DNA from: Bacillus sp. cl95
GTDB taxonomy: Bacteria > Bacillota > Bacilli > Bacillales > Cytobacillaceae
DNA: 64,000 nucleotides
NCBI RefSeq assembly: GCF_900115925.1
Contig: NZ_FOYF01000007.1
Span: 115,390 to 179,389, forward strand
Reading direction: 5' to 3'
Under the pieces are notes generated by a model, which did no database searches, was not told the origin of the DNA, and worked only from the letters and a program-made list of their open reading frames with translations. Position numbers and translations under genes: made by a program. How positions within the stretch are numbered: the first letter of the stretch is position 1; each line of letters begins with the position of its first letter. This document shows positions 23,403-30,847 of this stretch, piece after piece.

Positions 23403-25343
23403 TTGAAGGGGAAATGGACAAAAAGATTGGCAATAAGCTTTTTAGGTTTGTCATTATTGAATCCAATCAGTCAAGTATGGGCGAGTGAACTGAATGGAAA
23501 TGAAACTGCAACAAGTGATTCAACTGCATTTGTTGATTCTGCATTGTTAGAAAGTGCGAAAACAGATACTCAAAAAAGCGAAACGGCAACAGCTGACATC
23601 ACTTCTGAACAGAATTCAGAAACAAGCACTACGGCTAAAACTGAAACATCAGAGGTTATTTTACAAGAAGAAGCTCCTGTTCAAAGCATTGAAGAGGCTG
23701 CTGAAGAAAATTCCGGTAGCCTTACGGACGTAAAGGTAGAGGTCCAAAATATTGTTGTTCCAGCTAGCAGTACGAATACAAAATATGTTACAGCAGTGGA
23801 ATTGCCATTGTATAAAACCTTTAAAGGCTTGAGCGATTCGAATTTCCATCAGGATCCTGTGTATGGAAGAAGCGGGGAATTCTTAAAGTATAAAGATGTT
23901 GTCGTCATCTTAAACGAGCAAGATTATGCAGTGGAAGTTAAAACAGAAGATGGCAGTAAAACAGGTTGGATTCATAAAGATTATTTAAGTGAAAATATCA
24001 TCGACCGTACATGGCTTTTGAAGGAATGGCGCAACCTAAGACAAGGACCAGGTACGTCGTATCCAATGGTCAATGTTAATGGCGTCGATGTGAAAATTCC
24101 GGACAACTCAAAAGTACTTGTCTTGGATTACCAAGCAGAATCTAACTACTACTTTGTGCAAACAGAAGAGGGCGTTCAAGGTTGGGTTTATGGTTTGTAT
24201 ATCGATTCAAAAACAGATGAAGCCATGAACTTTGGGAATAACTTGATTCAATACGAATTTGAAAAAGAAAATGCTGTAACGAATAAAATTACCATTTTCA
24301 CCCCTTTAAATTCAGTTGCGAATATTACAGCTGGAGAGATTAATAGATACATTGCATACAAGACTGGCGCCGACAAGACCCGCCTTATTGCTGGGATGGG
24401 CGAAGCTTACCTTGAAGCTCAAAAGGTGAGCGGCTTGAACGCCATTTATCTACTTGCCCATTCAGCACTAGAAACAGGCTGGGGTAAATCAAAAATCGTT
24501 AATGATAAATACAATTTTTACGGTATCGGAGCTTTTGATAGCGATCCTTACGGCATGGCCTATGATTTTAGTACCCCTAAGAATGGAATCATTTCGGGGG
24601 CAATTTGGATTAATAATGGCTATATCAATCGTGATGAGCAAACAAATGTAAGTTATAACATCATTCAACCGACGTTGGATAATATGAGATACAACAGCAA
24701 CTTCCATCAGTATGCGACTGATGAGGCATGGGCAGTTAAAGTTGCTACGATTGCTCAGGATTTCTACCAATATACTTTTAAGAATGGGGAAACTCTTAAA
24801 GTTGGCTGGTATCAAGATGGTGGAACTAAGTACTTGTTTGATCAGACTGGTAGAATGAAAACGGGCTGGTACAGCGAAGCGGGAAAACGTTATTTCTTTG
24901 AATTAAGCGGTTCTATGAAAAGAGGATGGCTGCTGGATCAAGGGAAATGGTACTACTTCACGCCTGAAACAGGAATCATGAAAACAGGCTGGCAACTCGT
25001 AAAAGGCAAATGGTATTTCCTTAATCCTAAAGGAGACATGAGAACAGGCTGGTTTTACTCTGGCGGCAAGTGGTACTACTTGACACCAAGTTCAGGAATT
25101 ATGCATACAGGCTGGTTGCTTGATAAAAACAAGTGGTATTATATGAACTCTAATGGTTCCATGAAAACGGGCTGGTTATCTTATGGCGGCAAATGGTATC
25201 ACTTGAGCTCAAGTGGCGCAATGGATAAAGGATGGAAGTATATCGGTGGGAAATGGTATTTCTTCTACAACAGCGGTATCATGGCAGCTAATACGACAAT
25301 CGGTGGTTATAGACTAGGAGCCAATGGTGCCTGGATTCGATAA
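23403..25343 (+). CDS. Secreted endo-beta-N-acetylglucosaminidase with SH3 domains and C-terminal choline-binding repeats
   Basis: 646 residues from TTG 23403 (AGGAG 10 nt upstream; GTG 23394 is too close). Order: signal peptide (about 1-27), Ser/Thr/Glu-rich linker (about 28-120), two bacterial SH3-like regions (about 125-285; GKTGWIHKDYL, RQGPGTSYPMV, QGWVYGLYI), a glucosaminidase domain (about 310-460) with the catalytic acid in HSALETGWGKS (Glu357) and KYNFYGIGAFDSDP, then about nine choline-binding repeats and the cap MAANTTIGGYRLGANGAWIR. The domain belongs to the LytD/Atl glucosaminidase family that cleaves GlcNAc-MurNAc. Similar domain content is found in the gene at 50050, in reverse order. 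A terminator follows. Confidence 0.93.
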   Translation: MKGKWTKRLAISFLGLSLLNPISQVWASELNGNETATSDSTAFVDSALLESAKTDTQKSETATADITSEQNSETSTTAKTETSEVILQEEAPVQSIEEAAEENSGSLTDVKVEVQNIVVPASSTNTKYVTAVELPLYKTFKGLSDSNFHQDPVYGRSGEFLKYKDVVVILNEQDYAVEVKTEDGSKTGWIHKDYLSENIIDRTWLLKEWRNLRQGPGTSYPMVNVNGVDVKIPDNSKVLVLDYQAESNYYFVQTEEGVQGWVYGLYIDSKTDEAMNFGNNLIQYEFEKENAVTNKITIFTPLNSVANITAGEINRYIAYKTGADKTRLIAGMGEAYLEAQKVSGLNAIYLLAHSALETGWGKSKIVNDKYNFYGIGAFDSDPYGMAYDFSTPKNGIISGAIWINNGYINRDEQTNVSYNIIQPTLDNMRYNSNFHQYATDEAWAVKVATIAQDFYQYTFKNGETLKVGWYQDGGTKYLFDQTGRMKTGWYSEAGKRYFFELSGSMKRGWLLDQGKWYYFTPETGIMKTGWQLVKGKWYFLNPKGDMRTGWFYSGGKWYYLTPSSGIMHTGWLLDKNKWYYMNSNGSMKTGWLSYGGKWYHLSSSGAMDKGWKYIGGKWYFFYNSGIMAANTTIGGYRLGANGAWIR

Positions 25344-25352
25344 GTAGATGAA

Positions 25353-25386
25353 GAAGCCTGTCCTATTATTAGGGCAGGTTTTTTGT
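25353..25386 (+). terminator. Intrinsic terminator
   Basis: AGCCTGTCCTA-TTAT-TAGGGCAGGTT followed by TTTTT, directly after the glucosaminidase gene. Confidence 0.88.
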
Positions 25387-25398
25387 TTTGGTTAAAAA

Positions 25399-25517
25399 GG
25401 GAATAAATCTCTGAGAAAGGGAAAAAAGTGGAGATTAAAGGAATAAAATTTTTGAAGAGGGAAAAAATCACTAGAACGAGGGAAAATATTTCAAATAGAG
25501 GGAAATTAACTATTCCC
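25399..25517. repeat. Degenerate ~20-nt direct repeats, GGGAATAAATC type
   Basis: Six units starting GGGAATAAATCTCTG, GGGAAAAAAGTGG, GGAATAAAATTTT, GGGAAAAAATCAC, GGGAAAATATTTC and GGGAAATTAAC, spaced 20, 21, 19, 21 and 20 nt. The first unit is nearly identical to the first of the array at 40000. Confidence 0.78.
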
Positions 25518-25592
25518 GTCAAGCTGTGACCGCGTGCAAGCGGCAAGGCTACCAGGCAGGTGGCAGCCGTACCGGGTTTTGCAACTGCTGAA

Positions 25593-25721
25593 TTAAGTGA
25601 AAATCCGTTTTCTTGGTTTCTTCCATACTTTAATGTATGTATAGCCTTCTTTACACCTAAAAATCTTGATACCGAACAGCTTGAGAGGGGTGAAAACTTC
25701 TTTCATGTGCAAAAGTGGCAT
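25593..25721 (-). CDS. Basic 42-residue protein with a strong ribosome site
   Basis: ATG 25721 stands 7 nt after a perfect AGGAGG on the minus strand; stop TAA at 25593. The product starts MPLLHMKEVFTPLKL and is strongly basic at the end (KVWKKPRKRIFT), with single Cys and several aromatic residues, pI clearly high. No domain recognised. The gap it sits in (25518-25960) otherwise holds only a GC-rich patch at 25520-25580. The quality of the ribosome site is the main evidence. Confidence 0.5.
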   Translation of the reverse strand: MPLLHMKEVFTPLKLFGIKIFRCKEGYTYIKVWKKPRKRIFT

Positions 25722-25877
25722 TTTCCATCCTCCTAAGTTTTAATATTTAGCTTCCGTTTGTGCCTAACGATCGCTCTTATATGGTTATGTCCATGTTACC
25801 TTAATAAAGAACCTATTTAAAGAAAATGTTCTCGATAGAAAACGACGTAATCTAACAAAATAGGACACAAAATAAAA

Positions 25878-25918
25878 AAATCCCAACCTCGTCTATTTTC
25901 TAGACAAGATTGGGAAAT
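25878..25918 (-). terminator. Intrinsic terminator of the acidic lipoprotein gene
   Basis: Minus strand CCCAATCTTGTCTA-GAAA-TAGACGAGGTTGGG followed by ATTTTTTTATTTTG. Confidence 0.9.
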
Positions 25919-25960
25919 TAATTATGATTTGATTGATTTTAAGGCGCACCTTGCACTTCT

Positions 25961-26524
25961 CTAGTAATTATCAATCAATGGTTCACCGTAAGTATTTTGG
26001 ATTGTTATGTAGATTGGTTCCCCTTCAAATACTCCTGATTCCATCAATATGTTTGGAATGTCATTTTCCATTTGAGAGAGTAGAGATGCAGCCGAACTGC
26101 TATCAATTTCAGCTGTGACAAGAAATTCGTGGAAATCATTTTCGGGACGCTCGATATTGAAAATATATCCGCCACTTGCATCTACGTAATCATTCATGAC
26201 TTGATAATATAGTTCCAAATCATCTGTATCTGACTCAAAATCAGAGTAGTCTTCCATCGGTTCGCTTTCTTCTTCCTCAACGTAAGTCTCTTCAACAGGT
26301 GCTTCCTCAGAGACGGTCTCCTCTACAACAGTTTCCTCGACCGGTATTGTAGCAGCCTCTTCTTCCGTGCTTTCAGCAGTTTCTTCAACTACTTCCTCTG
26401 TTGCCACTTCTTCGTTTTCTGTTGTTTCTTGATCTTCAGATGGTTCTTCCGTCATATTTCCCATACAGGCAGAAAATCCAAACAATAGAAATAAACCTAT
26501 CACAACACCTATTATTTTTTTCAT
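25961..26524 (-). CDS. Glu/Thr-rich lipoprotein of unknown function
   Basis: 187 residues from ATG 26524 (AAGGAG 7 nt upstream). A signal ending LLFGFSAC gives a lipidated Cys near residue 20. A low-complexity linker of Glu, Thr and Val (TEEEAATIPVEETVVEE-type, about 25-100) leads to a folded C-terminal domain of about 85 residues (LELYYQVMNDYVDASGGYIFNIE ... YITIQNTYGEPLIDNY). The linker probably spans the wall. No family recognised. Single gene, divergent from the third c-di-GMP riboswitch. Confidence 0.65.
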   Translation of the reverse strand: MKKIIGVVIGLFLLFGFSACMGNMTEEPSEDQETTENEEVATEEVVEETAESTEEEAATIPVEETVVEETVSEEAPVEETYVEEEESEPMEDYSDFESDTDDLELYYQVMNDYVDASGGYIFNIERPENDFHEFLVTAEIDSSSAASLLSQMENDIPNILMESGVFEGEPIYITIQNTYGEPLIDNY

Positions 26525-26798
26525 GCTGATTCTCCTTGATGTGTATTTCACTAATATCATATCGGAAACTGGATCGTTTTTGTAAAGTAAAAATAGGAAA
26601 AAACACCGAGTTTACCACCTTAAAAAATGGGGAAAATTCGAACTAGTGTATGAGGGGTATTTTATGAACATAGATATTACCAAGAGGTACACGTAAAAAA
26701 ATTCATTTATTTTCCAACTTATAGGTCTTAATACCCTTTTATTGGCAGGCGTGTTTACATATATTTGATATAGAGATATGTAACACATAAATCGTACG

Positions 26799-26880
26799 AA
26801 ATGGCAAAATCATTGAAAGATGATGACGCAAAACTATAGGGGCTAAGGTTTCAAGAAACTAAGCCAGCCAGTTTCCGAAT
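26799..26880 (+). ncRNA. Cyclic-di-GMP-I (GEMM) riboswitch
   Basis: ATGGCAAAATC; stem ATCAT-TGAAAG-ATGAT; GATGACGCAAAACTATAGG; GGCTAAGG (receptor intact); second stem GGTTTC-AA-GAAAC; AAGCCAGCCAGTTTCC. The residues equivalent to Vc2 G20, A47 and C92 are present; G19 is T and one G of AAAGC is A, so the aptamer is slightly divergent. Thirty nt later CTCCT (26886-26890) can pair with the ribosome site AGGAG (26910-26914) of the 54-codon ORF, so control is probably at translation initiation. Confidence 0.85.
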
Positions 26881-26922
26881 ACGGACTCCTGCGGTTTATG
26901 GAAAATTAAAGGAGGTAATAGC

Positions 26923-27087
26923 GTGTTAAATTTCATTCTTAAAGGTAAATATGTTTGGCATGTTGCACTGAAAAGGTATAACGAGGTACTGATCGAAGAC
27001 TGTCTTTGTCAGGAAATTAGGTCCAAGTTACATGAAAAAGTGCATTACCATCAATATAAAGCATTTGATCTTAGTGGAAAATTATAA
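26923..27087 (+). CDS. 54-residue protein controlled by a c-di-GMP riboswitch
   Basis: GTG 26923 behind a consensus AAAGGAGG; 54 residues, stop TAA 27085-27087. The product begins MLNFILKGKYVWHVALKR and contains EDCLCQEIRSKLHEKVHYHQYKAF, i.e. CxC and several His residues, with no membrane helix. It is not a family I know. The riboswitch directly upstream, its possible anti-ribosome-site pairing and the terminator 3 nt after the stop make this a complete, independent regulated unit. Confidence 0.65.
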   Translation: MLNFILKGKYVWHVALKRYNEVLIEDCLCQEIRSKLHEKVHYHQYKAFDLSGKL

Positions 27088-27089
27088 AT

Positions 27090-27126
27090 GAAAAAGAGGC
27101 TGTCCCAGTGGGCAGCCTCTTTTTTT
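27090..27126. terminator. Bidirectional terminator between the 54-codon gene and licC
   Basis: AAAAAGAGGCTG-TCCCAGTGGG-CAGCCTCTTTTTTT, with an inner CCC/GGG pairing. Symmetrical A and T runs allow use from both sides. Confidence 0.9.
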
Positions 27127-27817
27127 AGATTTTCTGTTTCAAAATATCTTCGACTTGCTCCAAATCAGCGACGCTATCAATTTCAAACGTGTCTGTTGTC
27201 GCTAGTTTTTTCAGATAGATTTTCATATCAGAAATATTTTGTTTTACGATCTCGTCCCAATATAAGTCCTTAAAATCTCCGGATTCTATCACTTCGGTTA
27301 GTTTCTCAACGATGAACTTTCCATCTTCTTCATTCCAGTAAGAAATTCCAGATAGAATATGCTTATTTTGACCGTCAGCCACTTCAACCGAAGTCACTAG
27401 GCCTTCACTGTTGGCGTTGACAATCCATTCTCCTTTAAAGTCCTCACTCAATTTAGAGAAGTAGGTGGAGGCTTTTGGCGAAGCATCCAGAACATTGTTA
27501 TTCATGAATACATCGCCTTCTAAAGTATAAGCATCCGGTAAAAGGTCTCTTACCAAGTACATGGTGTAAATATTGTTGTATTCAGCGTATTTATCGTTAT
27601 GAACGAGATGAACACCGTACTTTTCTTTGAGATAGTTAAACTCCTCGTGTAAATATCCAGTGACAATGTGAATGTCCATGATTCCTTTATCTAAAAGGAA
27701 CTCAATTTGTCTTTCAATCATTGGTACACCAAGTACTTTTACTAAGGCTTTAGGTGTGTTATTTGTTAAGGGACGTAAGCGGGTCCCCATTCCTGCTGCT
27801 AGAATGATTGCTTTCAT
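27125..27817 (-). CDS. licC: Cholinephosphate cytidylyltransferase (LicC)
   Basis: 230 residues, the length of pneumococcal LicC (229). It makes CDP-choline from phosphocholine and CTP in the cytoplasm. The nucleotidyltransferase signature MKAIILAAGMGTRLRPLT..TPKALV is followed by ERQIEFLLDKGI, VTGYLHEEFNYLKEKYGV, HNDKYAEYNNIYTMYLV and, late, LYWDEIVKQN and FEIDSVADLEQVE. These blocks are the same, in order, in LicC of S. pneumoniae as I remember it, which makes this more specific than a generic sugar-1-phosphate nucleotidyltransferase. It is third and last in the licA-licB-licC operon and its start lies 59 nt inside licB. Confidence 0.92.
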   Translation of the reverse strand: MKAIILAAGMGTRLRPLTNNTPKALVKVLGVPMIERQIEFLLDKGIMDIHIVTGYLHEEFNYLKEKYGVHLVHNDKYAEYNNIYTMYLVRDLLPDAYTLEGDVFMNNNVLDASPKASTYFSKLSEDFKGEWIVNANSEGLVTSVEVADGQNKHILSGISYWNEEDGKFIVEKLTEVIESGDFKDLYWDEIVKQNISDMKIYLKKLATTDTFEIDSVADLEQVEDILKQKI

Positions 27818-28793
27818 CGTTTATCTTCGAACCTTTCTCTGATGGCTTTTTCTTATCTTCCATTACTGTTAAGATTGAACCTGCCATAATCATAACCGCG
27901 AATAAGAAGTTTTTGAGAGTGAAATCTCCTCCCAAAATGATTATATCAATTAAGATCGCCCATGCGGCATAAGAAATATTTAATCCCATTGCTCTAACAG
28001 GTCCAAGAAGTTTGATTGCCTGGTAGTAGAATACGTAAGAAAGCGTACCTGCCAATGCAATTAGACCGATGAACCAGAATGTTGAAGATGATGCAACTTT
28101 AGCTGTTAAGTCATGTCCAACAAAAATTGGAATGATCAACGCACCAAAGATAGCAGCTGAAGTAAGCTGACGAATCATAAGCGCTTCTAATGGACTAACT
28201 ACGTCGTCCTTCATTCCGTAAGCAGAAATAACGGATTCCATACCCCACCCAAAGATACAAAGCAAGATGTAGATAAGACCGATTGATACTGTCGTACTTG
28301 AGAATAAGTCACCTGAATAGCTTAATGCTGTGATAAAAATAATACTTGTGAGCAAACCTGCCCAGTTTTTTAATGATAATCTGTCTTTAAGAATCAAGAA
28401 TGCAAAGAATGCACCTACTGCAGGGAATACAGAAGAAATAGAAGCTGTGAAAGATGCTCCGATTTCTTGAACCGATAATACGTAGAACGTCATGCCGACT
28501 GGTCCGCCAAGCGTAGCTGCTAAAACAACCCACCAACCGCTTTTCGTTTTGAACTTACTGAAAGCCGTTCCTAATTCTCCTCTTACACCCATTAGTATCA
28601 TCATCCAAAGGGCAGAGAATGCATCGTGCAGGAATGTGCTCAATAGTGGAGCTGCAAGAGCGATTTCTGCGAAATCCATAAATGTTGTTGAAGCTAAAAC
28701 AATTCCAATTAAGATTGTGTCAATCGCCCATGTCAGACCAGACGCTAATCCGATGGACACACCTTTTACGTTAAATTTTTGCACTTTGCTCAA
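27759..28793 (-). CDS. licB: Choline permease, DMT/EamA superfamily (LicB)
   Basis: 344 residues with ten hydrophobic segments typical of EamA-family carriers, from IGLASGLTWAIDTILIG to NFLFAVMIMAGSILTVM. Pneumococcal LicB, a proton- or sodium-coupled choline importer of about 290 residues, belongs to this group. The gene's position between licA and licC makes choline the likely substrate. The extra 30 C-terminal residues (DKKKPSEKGSKINDESNHSS-like, polar) arise because the frame runs 59 nt into licC. The start overlaps the end of licA by 23 nt. These overlaps imply tight translational coupling. Confidence 0.9.
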   Translation of the reverse strand: MSKVQKFNVKGVSIGLASGLTWAIDTILIGIVLASTTFMDFAEIALAAPLLSTFLHDAFSALWMMILMGVRGELGTAFSKFKTKSGWWVVLAATLGGPVGMTFYVLSVQEIGASFTASISSVFPAVGAFFAFLILKDRLSLKNWAGLLTSIIFITALSYSGDLFSSTTVSIGLIYILLCIFGWGMESVISAYGMKDDVVSPLEALMIRQLTSAAIFGALIIPIFVGHDLTAKVASSSTFWFIGLIALAGTLSYVFYYQAIKLLGPVRAMGLNISYAAWAILIDIIILGGDFTLKNFLFAVMIMAGSILTVMEDKKKPSEKGSKINDESNHSSSRNGDPLTSLNK

Positions 28794-30651
28794 TCTCCTT
28801 AAAGTATTTATTGTATTCTTTCAGATTCGCTTGCGCACGAGTGAAACGGTTGAAAGCATAAAGACCGAATTCTTCGCCGCCAGCTTCTTTCATTAAAGCC
28901 CAAATTGTCCAAAGGAAATCGAGGAAAATCTTGTTCATCAGTACGTGACGTCGATTTTCAACCGTAACCTTACCATCGAAGTAGTGGATTAAGAACAGCG
29001 TTTCTTCTGCTGTCGATAATTCCGCTTCAATGATATAAGCAGCAATGTCCCATAATGGATCATTCATGCCTGAGAACTCCCAGTCAATAAGGTACATCTT
29101 GTCTTCGCCGCTTTTTACAAAGTTTTCAGCAAGCGGGTCATTATGACATGGAGTAAGCTTTACATTTAAAGACTTATAGTAATCCTCAAGAGCAAGGACT
29201 TGTTGCTTTACTTCTTCATGTCCATCGAACAGTTTACCGTTGAGGTCGGCGAGAATTGTTTCATACTCTGTGATCTTCTCGAAAACGTCAAAGCGATCTT
29301 TCATGATGGCATCAGAATGGTGCAGCTTTCTGAAGGTCGACGCAACAAGGATCAGATTATCTTCGCGTTTTCCCGTTTTACCATTTAGAGTTTCAGCATT
29401 TGGAATGTACTTCACAATTTTCAAACCTGTATCTTCGTTAAAATAAAGGGTCTCAGGATTAATGCCAATCTGACTCGTTAACTCCGAATTGTATTTTTCG
29501 TAGTTTCGACGGATATATGCTTCAGTACCTTTACCGGGTACGCGAACTGCATATTCTTCACCATCAATGGTCATTTTAAAATTACGGTTTGTTAAACCGC
29601 CAAGCGCAGAAATGTTAGAGATTTTATCGATGCTGATATCAAGAACGTCCCCAATCATTGACTTTAGTTCGCGCTCCCTGAAATCTGCTTCTTTTCTCTT
29701 TAACATCGGGTAAAACTTATCCTTCACTTTAAGGTAGTGCTCTTTGTTATCGATTTCCGACCAGATCAAGTCAGCAATACGTAAATAACCAACATCGAAC
29801 TTGCGTGAAACATCTAATAACATGTATTCGTAATTCAAATATGGATTTTTATTGTCTTCGAAGATAGCGATCATTTCTTTGTATACATCGTGAGAAATCT
29901 TCGTAACACCGATCATTTCACCATCAATTCGGTTTAATTGATGAATATCTTTTGTGATGTTATAAAGGTAATGATTGCGAATTTCAACAAATGCTTCATC
30001 GCCTGATCCGCTTTCCTTTGTAAGAAGGACGCAGTCTCTTTCTTCGTGGTTCAGAAGTTGCTCGATCGCATTCTCTTCTATTAAAATATCATCTTCTATT
30101 AAAATGAAGTCGTCAGAAATATGCTCCGCAACGGATGCTAGGGAAGACATACTGCCTGTCCAAAGAAACTTAGGATTCTCCACTAGTACTACATTTTTCT
30201 CTTTTAAGCTCTCAAGTTGTTCAAACGCTTCCTTTTTGTAGCCTGTAACAATGATGAACTTCTCGATTCCATTCGCTTCAAGAATATTCATGTTTCTTTC
30301 AATGGCTGTTGTCTCGTCAATTTCTAAAAGTCCAGCGGGTCTGTCGAAATCTGACTTTTCACCAGCAGCAAGAATAACAGCCTGCTTGATGATCTTTTTT
30401 TCTTTATTGTGGAGTGTCATTTTTGTCTCATGCATGTTGTCTAGTTCCTTTTTAAGAAATTCTCTGCCTTTTTCAGTGATAGTATAATGAAAGATTTTTC
30501 CTGCTTTTTCTATATTGATGAAATCATCTTTGGCAAGTTGATTTAATGTATAATTCACTTTTCCGATTGAAATCTGGCACAGCTTTGCCAGCATTTTTTG
30601 ACTGATTTCAGGTTGCTTGGAAAGGGCATCTAATATAGGAAATATATTCAT
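28771..30651 (-). CDS. licA: Three-domain fusion: winged helix, nucleotidyltransferase-like domain, choline kinase (LicA)
   Basis: 626 residues from ATG 30651 (AAAGGTAGG upstream; TTG 30681 lies inside the operator). Domains: a MarR-like winged helix (about 1-85; MLAKLCQISIGKVNYTLNQL as recognition region, FHYTITEKGREFL as wing); a LicC/GlmU-like nucleotidyltransferase (about 90-330; QAVILAAGEKSDFDRPAGLLE, IIVTGYKKEAF, LIEDDILIEE); and a choline/ethanolamine kinase of the APH fold (about 345-620) with CHNDPLAENF (catalytic Asp about 504) and IDWEFSGMNDPLWDI. The kinase phosphorylates choline. The middle domain keeps the overall fold, but its G-rich loop (AAGEKSDF) differs from the normal GxGxR, so catalysis there is doubtful. 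First gene of the lic operon; the winged helix may autoregulate it through the palindrome at 30674-30692. Confidence 0.88.
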   Translation of the reverse strand: MNIFPILDALSKQPEISQKMLAKLCQISIGKVNYTLNQLAKDDFINIEKAGKIFHYTITEKGREFLKKELDNMHETKMTLHNKEKKIIKQAVILAAGEKSDFDRPAGLLEIDETTAIERNMNILEANGIEKFIIVTGYKKEAFEQLESLKEKNVVLVENPKFLWTGSMSSLASVAEHISDDFILIEDDILIEENAIEQLLNHEERDCVLLTKESGSGDEAFVEIRNHYLYNITKDIHQLNRIDGEMIGVTKISHDVYKEMIAIFEDNKNPYLNYEYMLLDVSRKFDVGYLRIADLIWSEIDNKEHYLKVKDKFYPMLKRKEADFRERELKSMIGDVLDISIDKISNISALGGLTNRNFKMTIDGEEYAVRVPGKGTEAYIRRNYEKYNSELTSQIGINPETLYFNEDTGLKIVKYIPNAETLNGKTGKREDNLILVASTFRKLHHSDAIMKDRFDVFEKITEYETILADLNGKLFDGHEEVKQQVLALEDYYKSLNVKLTPCHNDPLAENFVKSGEDKMYLIDWEFSGMNDPLWDIAAYIIEAELSTAEETLFLIHYFDGKVTVENRRHVLMNKIFLDFLWTIWALMKEAGGEEFGLYAFNRFTRAQANLKEYNKYFKEIEQSAKI

Positions 30652-30673
30652 AGATAAATAACCTACCTTTCTA

Positions 30674-30692
30674 CCGTTCAATATTTGAACGG
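30674..30692 (-). promoter_or_regulatory. Perfect operator palindrome of the lic operon
   Basis: CCGTTCAATATTTGAACGG: 8-bp arms CCGTTCAA/TTGAACGG around three nt. It starts 4 nt after the -10, so it covers the transcription start. This is a classic repressor position; the winged helix of the adjacent LicA fusion is the obvious candidate ligand. Confidence 0.7.
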
Positions 30693-30696
30693 GTTT

Positions 30697-30725
30697 ATCA
30701 TATCAGCTTCCAAATGGATTGTAAA
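30697..30725 (-). promoter_or_regulatory. SigA-type promoter of licABC
   Basis: Minus strand TTTACA (30725-30720), 17-nt spacer, TATGAT (30702-30697). It lies about 45 nt upstream of the licA ATG. Confidence 0.8.
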
Positions 30726-30804
30726 GAAAATGTTAACGGTAATTAGACAAAATATGACAGTGTTTTTATACTGCAATAACTGTCCGCTCGAATTTTTATT
30801 TTTG

Positions 30805-30842
30805 CATTAAAAAATACCTCCGTGATTTCACGAAGGTATTTG
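30805..30842 (-). terminator. Intrinsic terminator of the HupE-like gene
   Basis: Minus strand AAATACCTTCGTGA-AAT-CACGGAGGTATTT followed by TTTAATG. Confidence 0.85.
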
Positions 30843-30847
30843 AGGCT

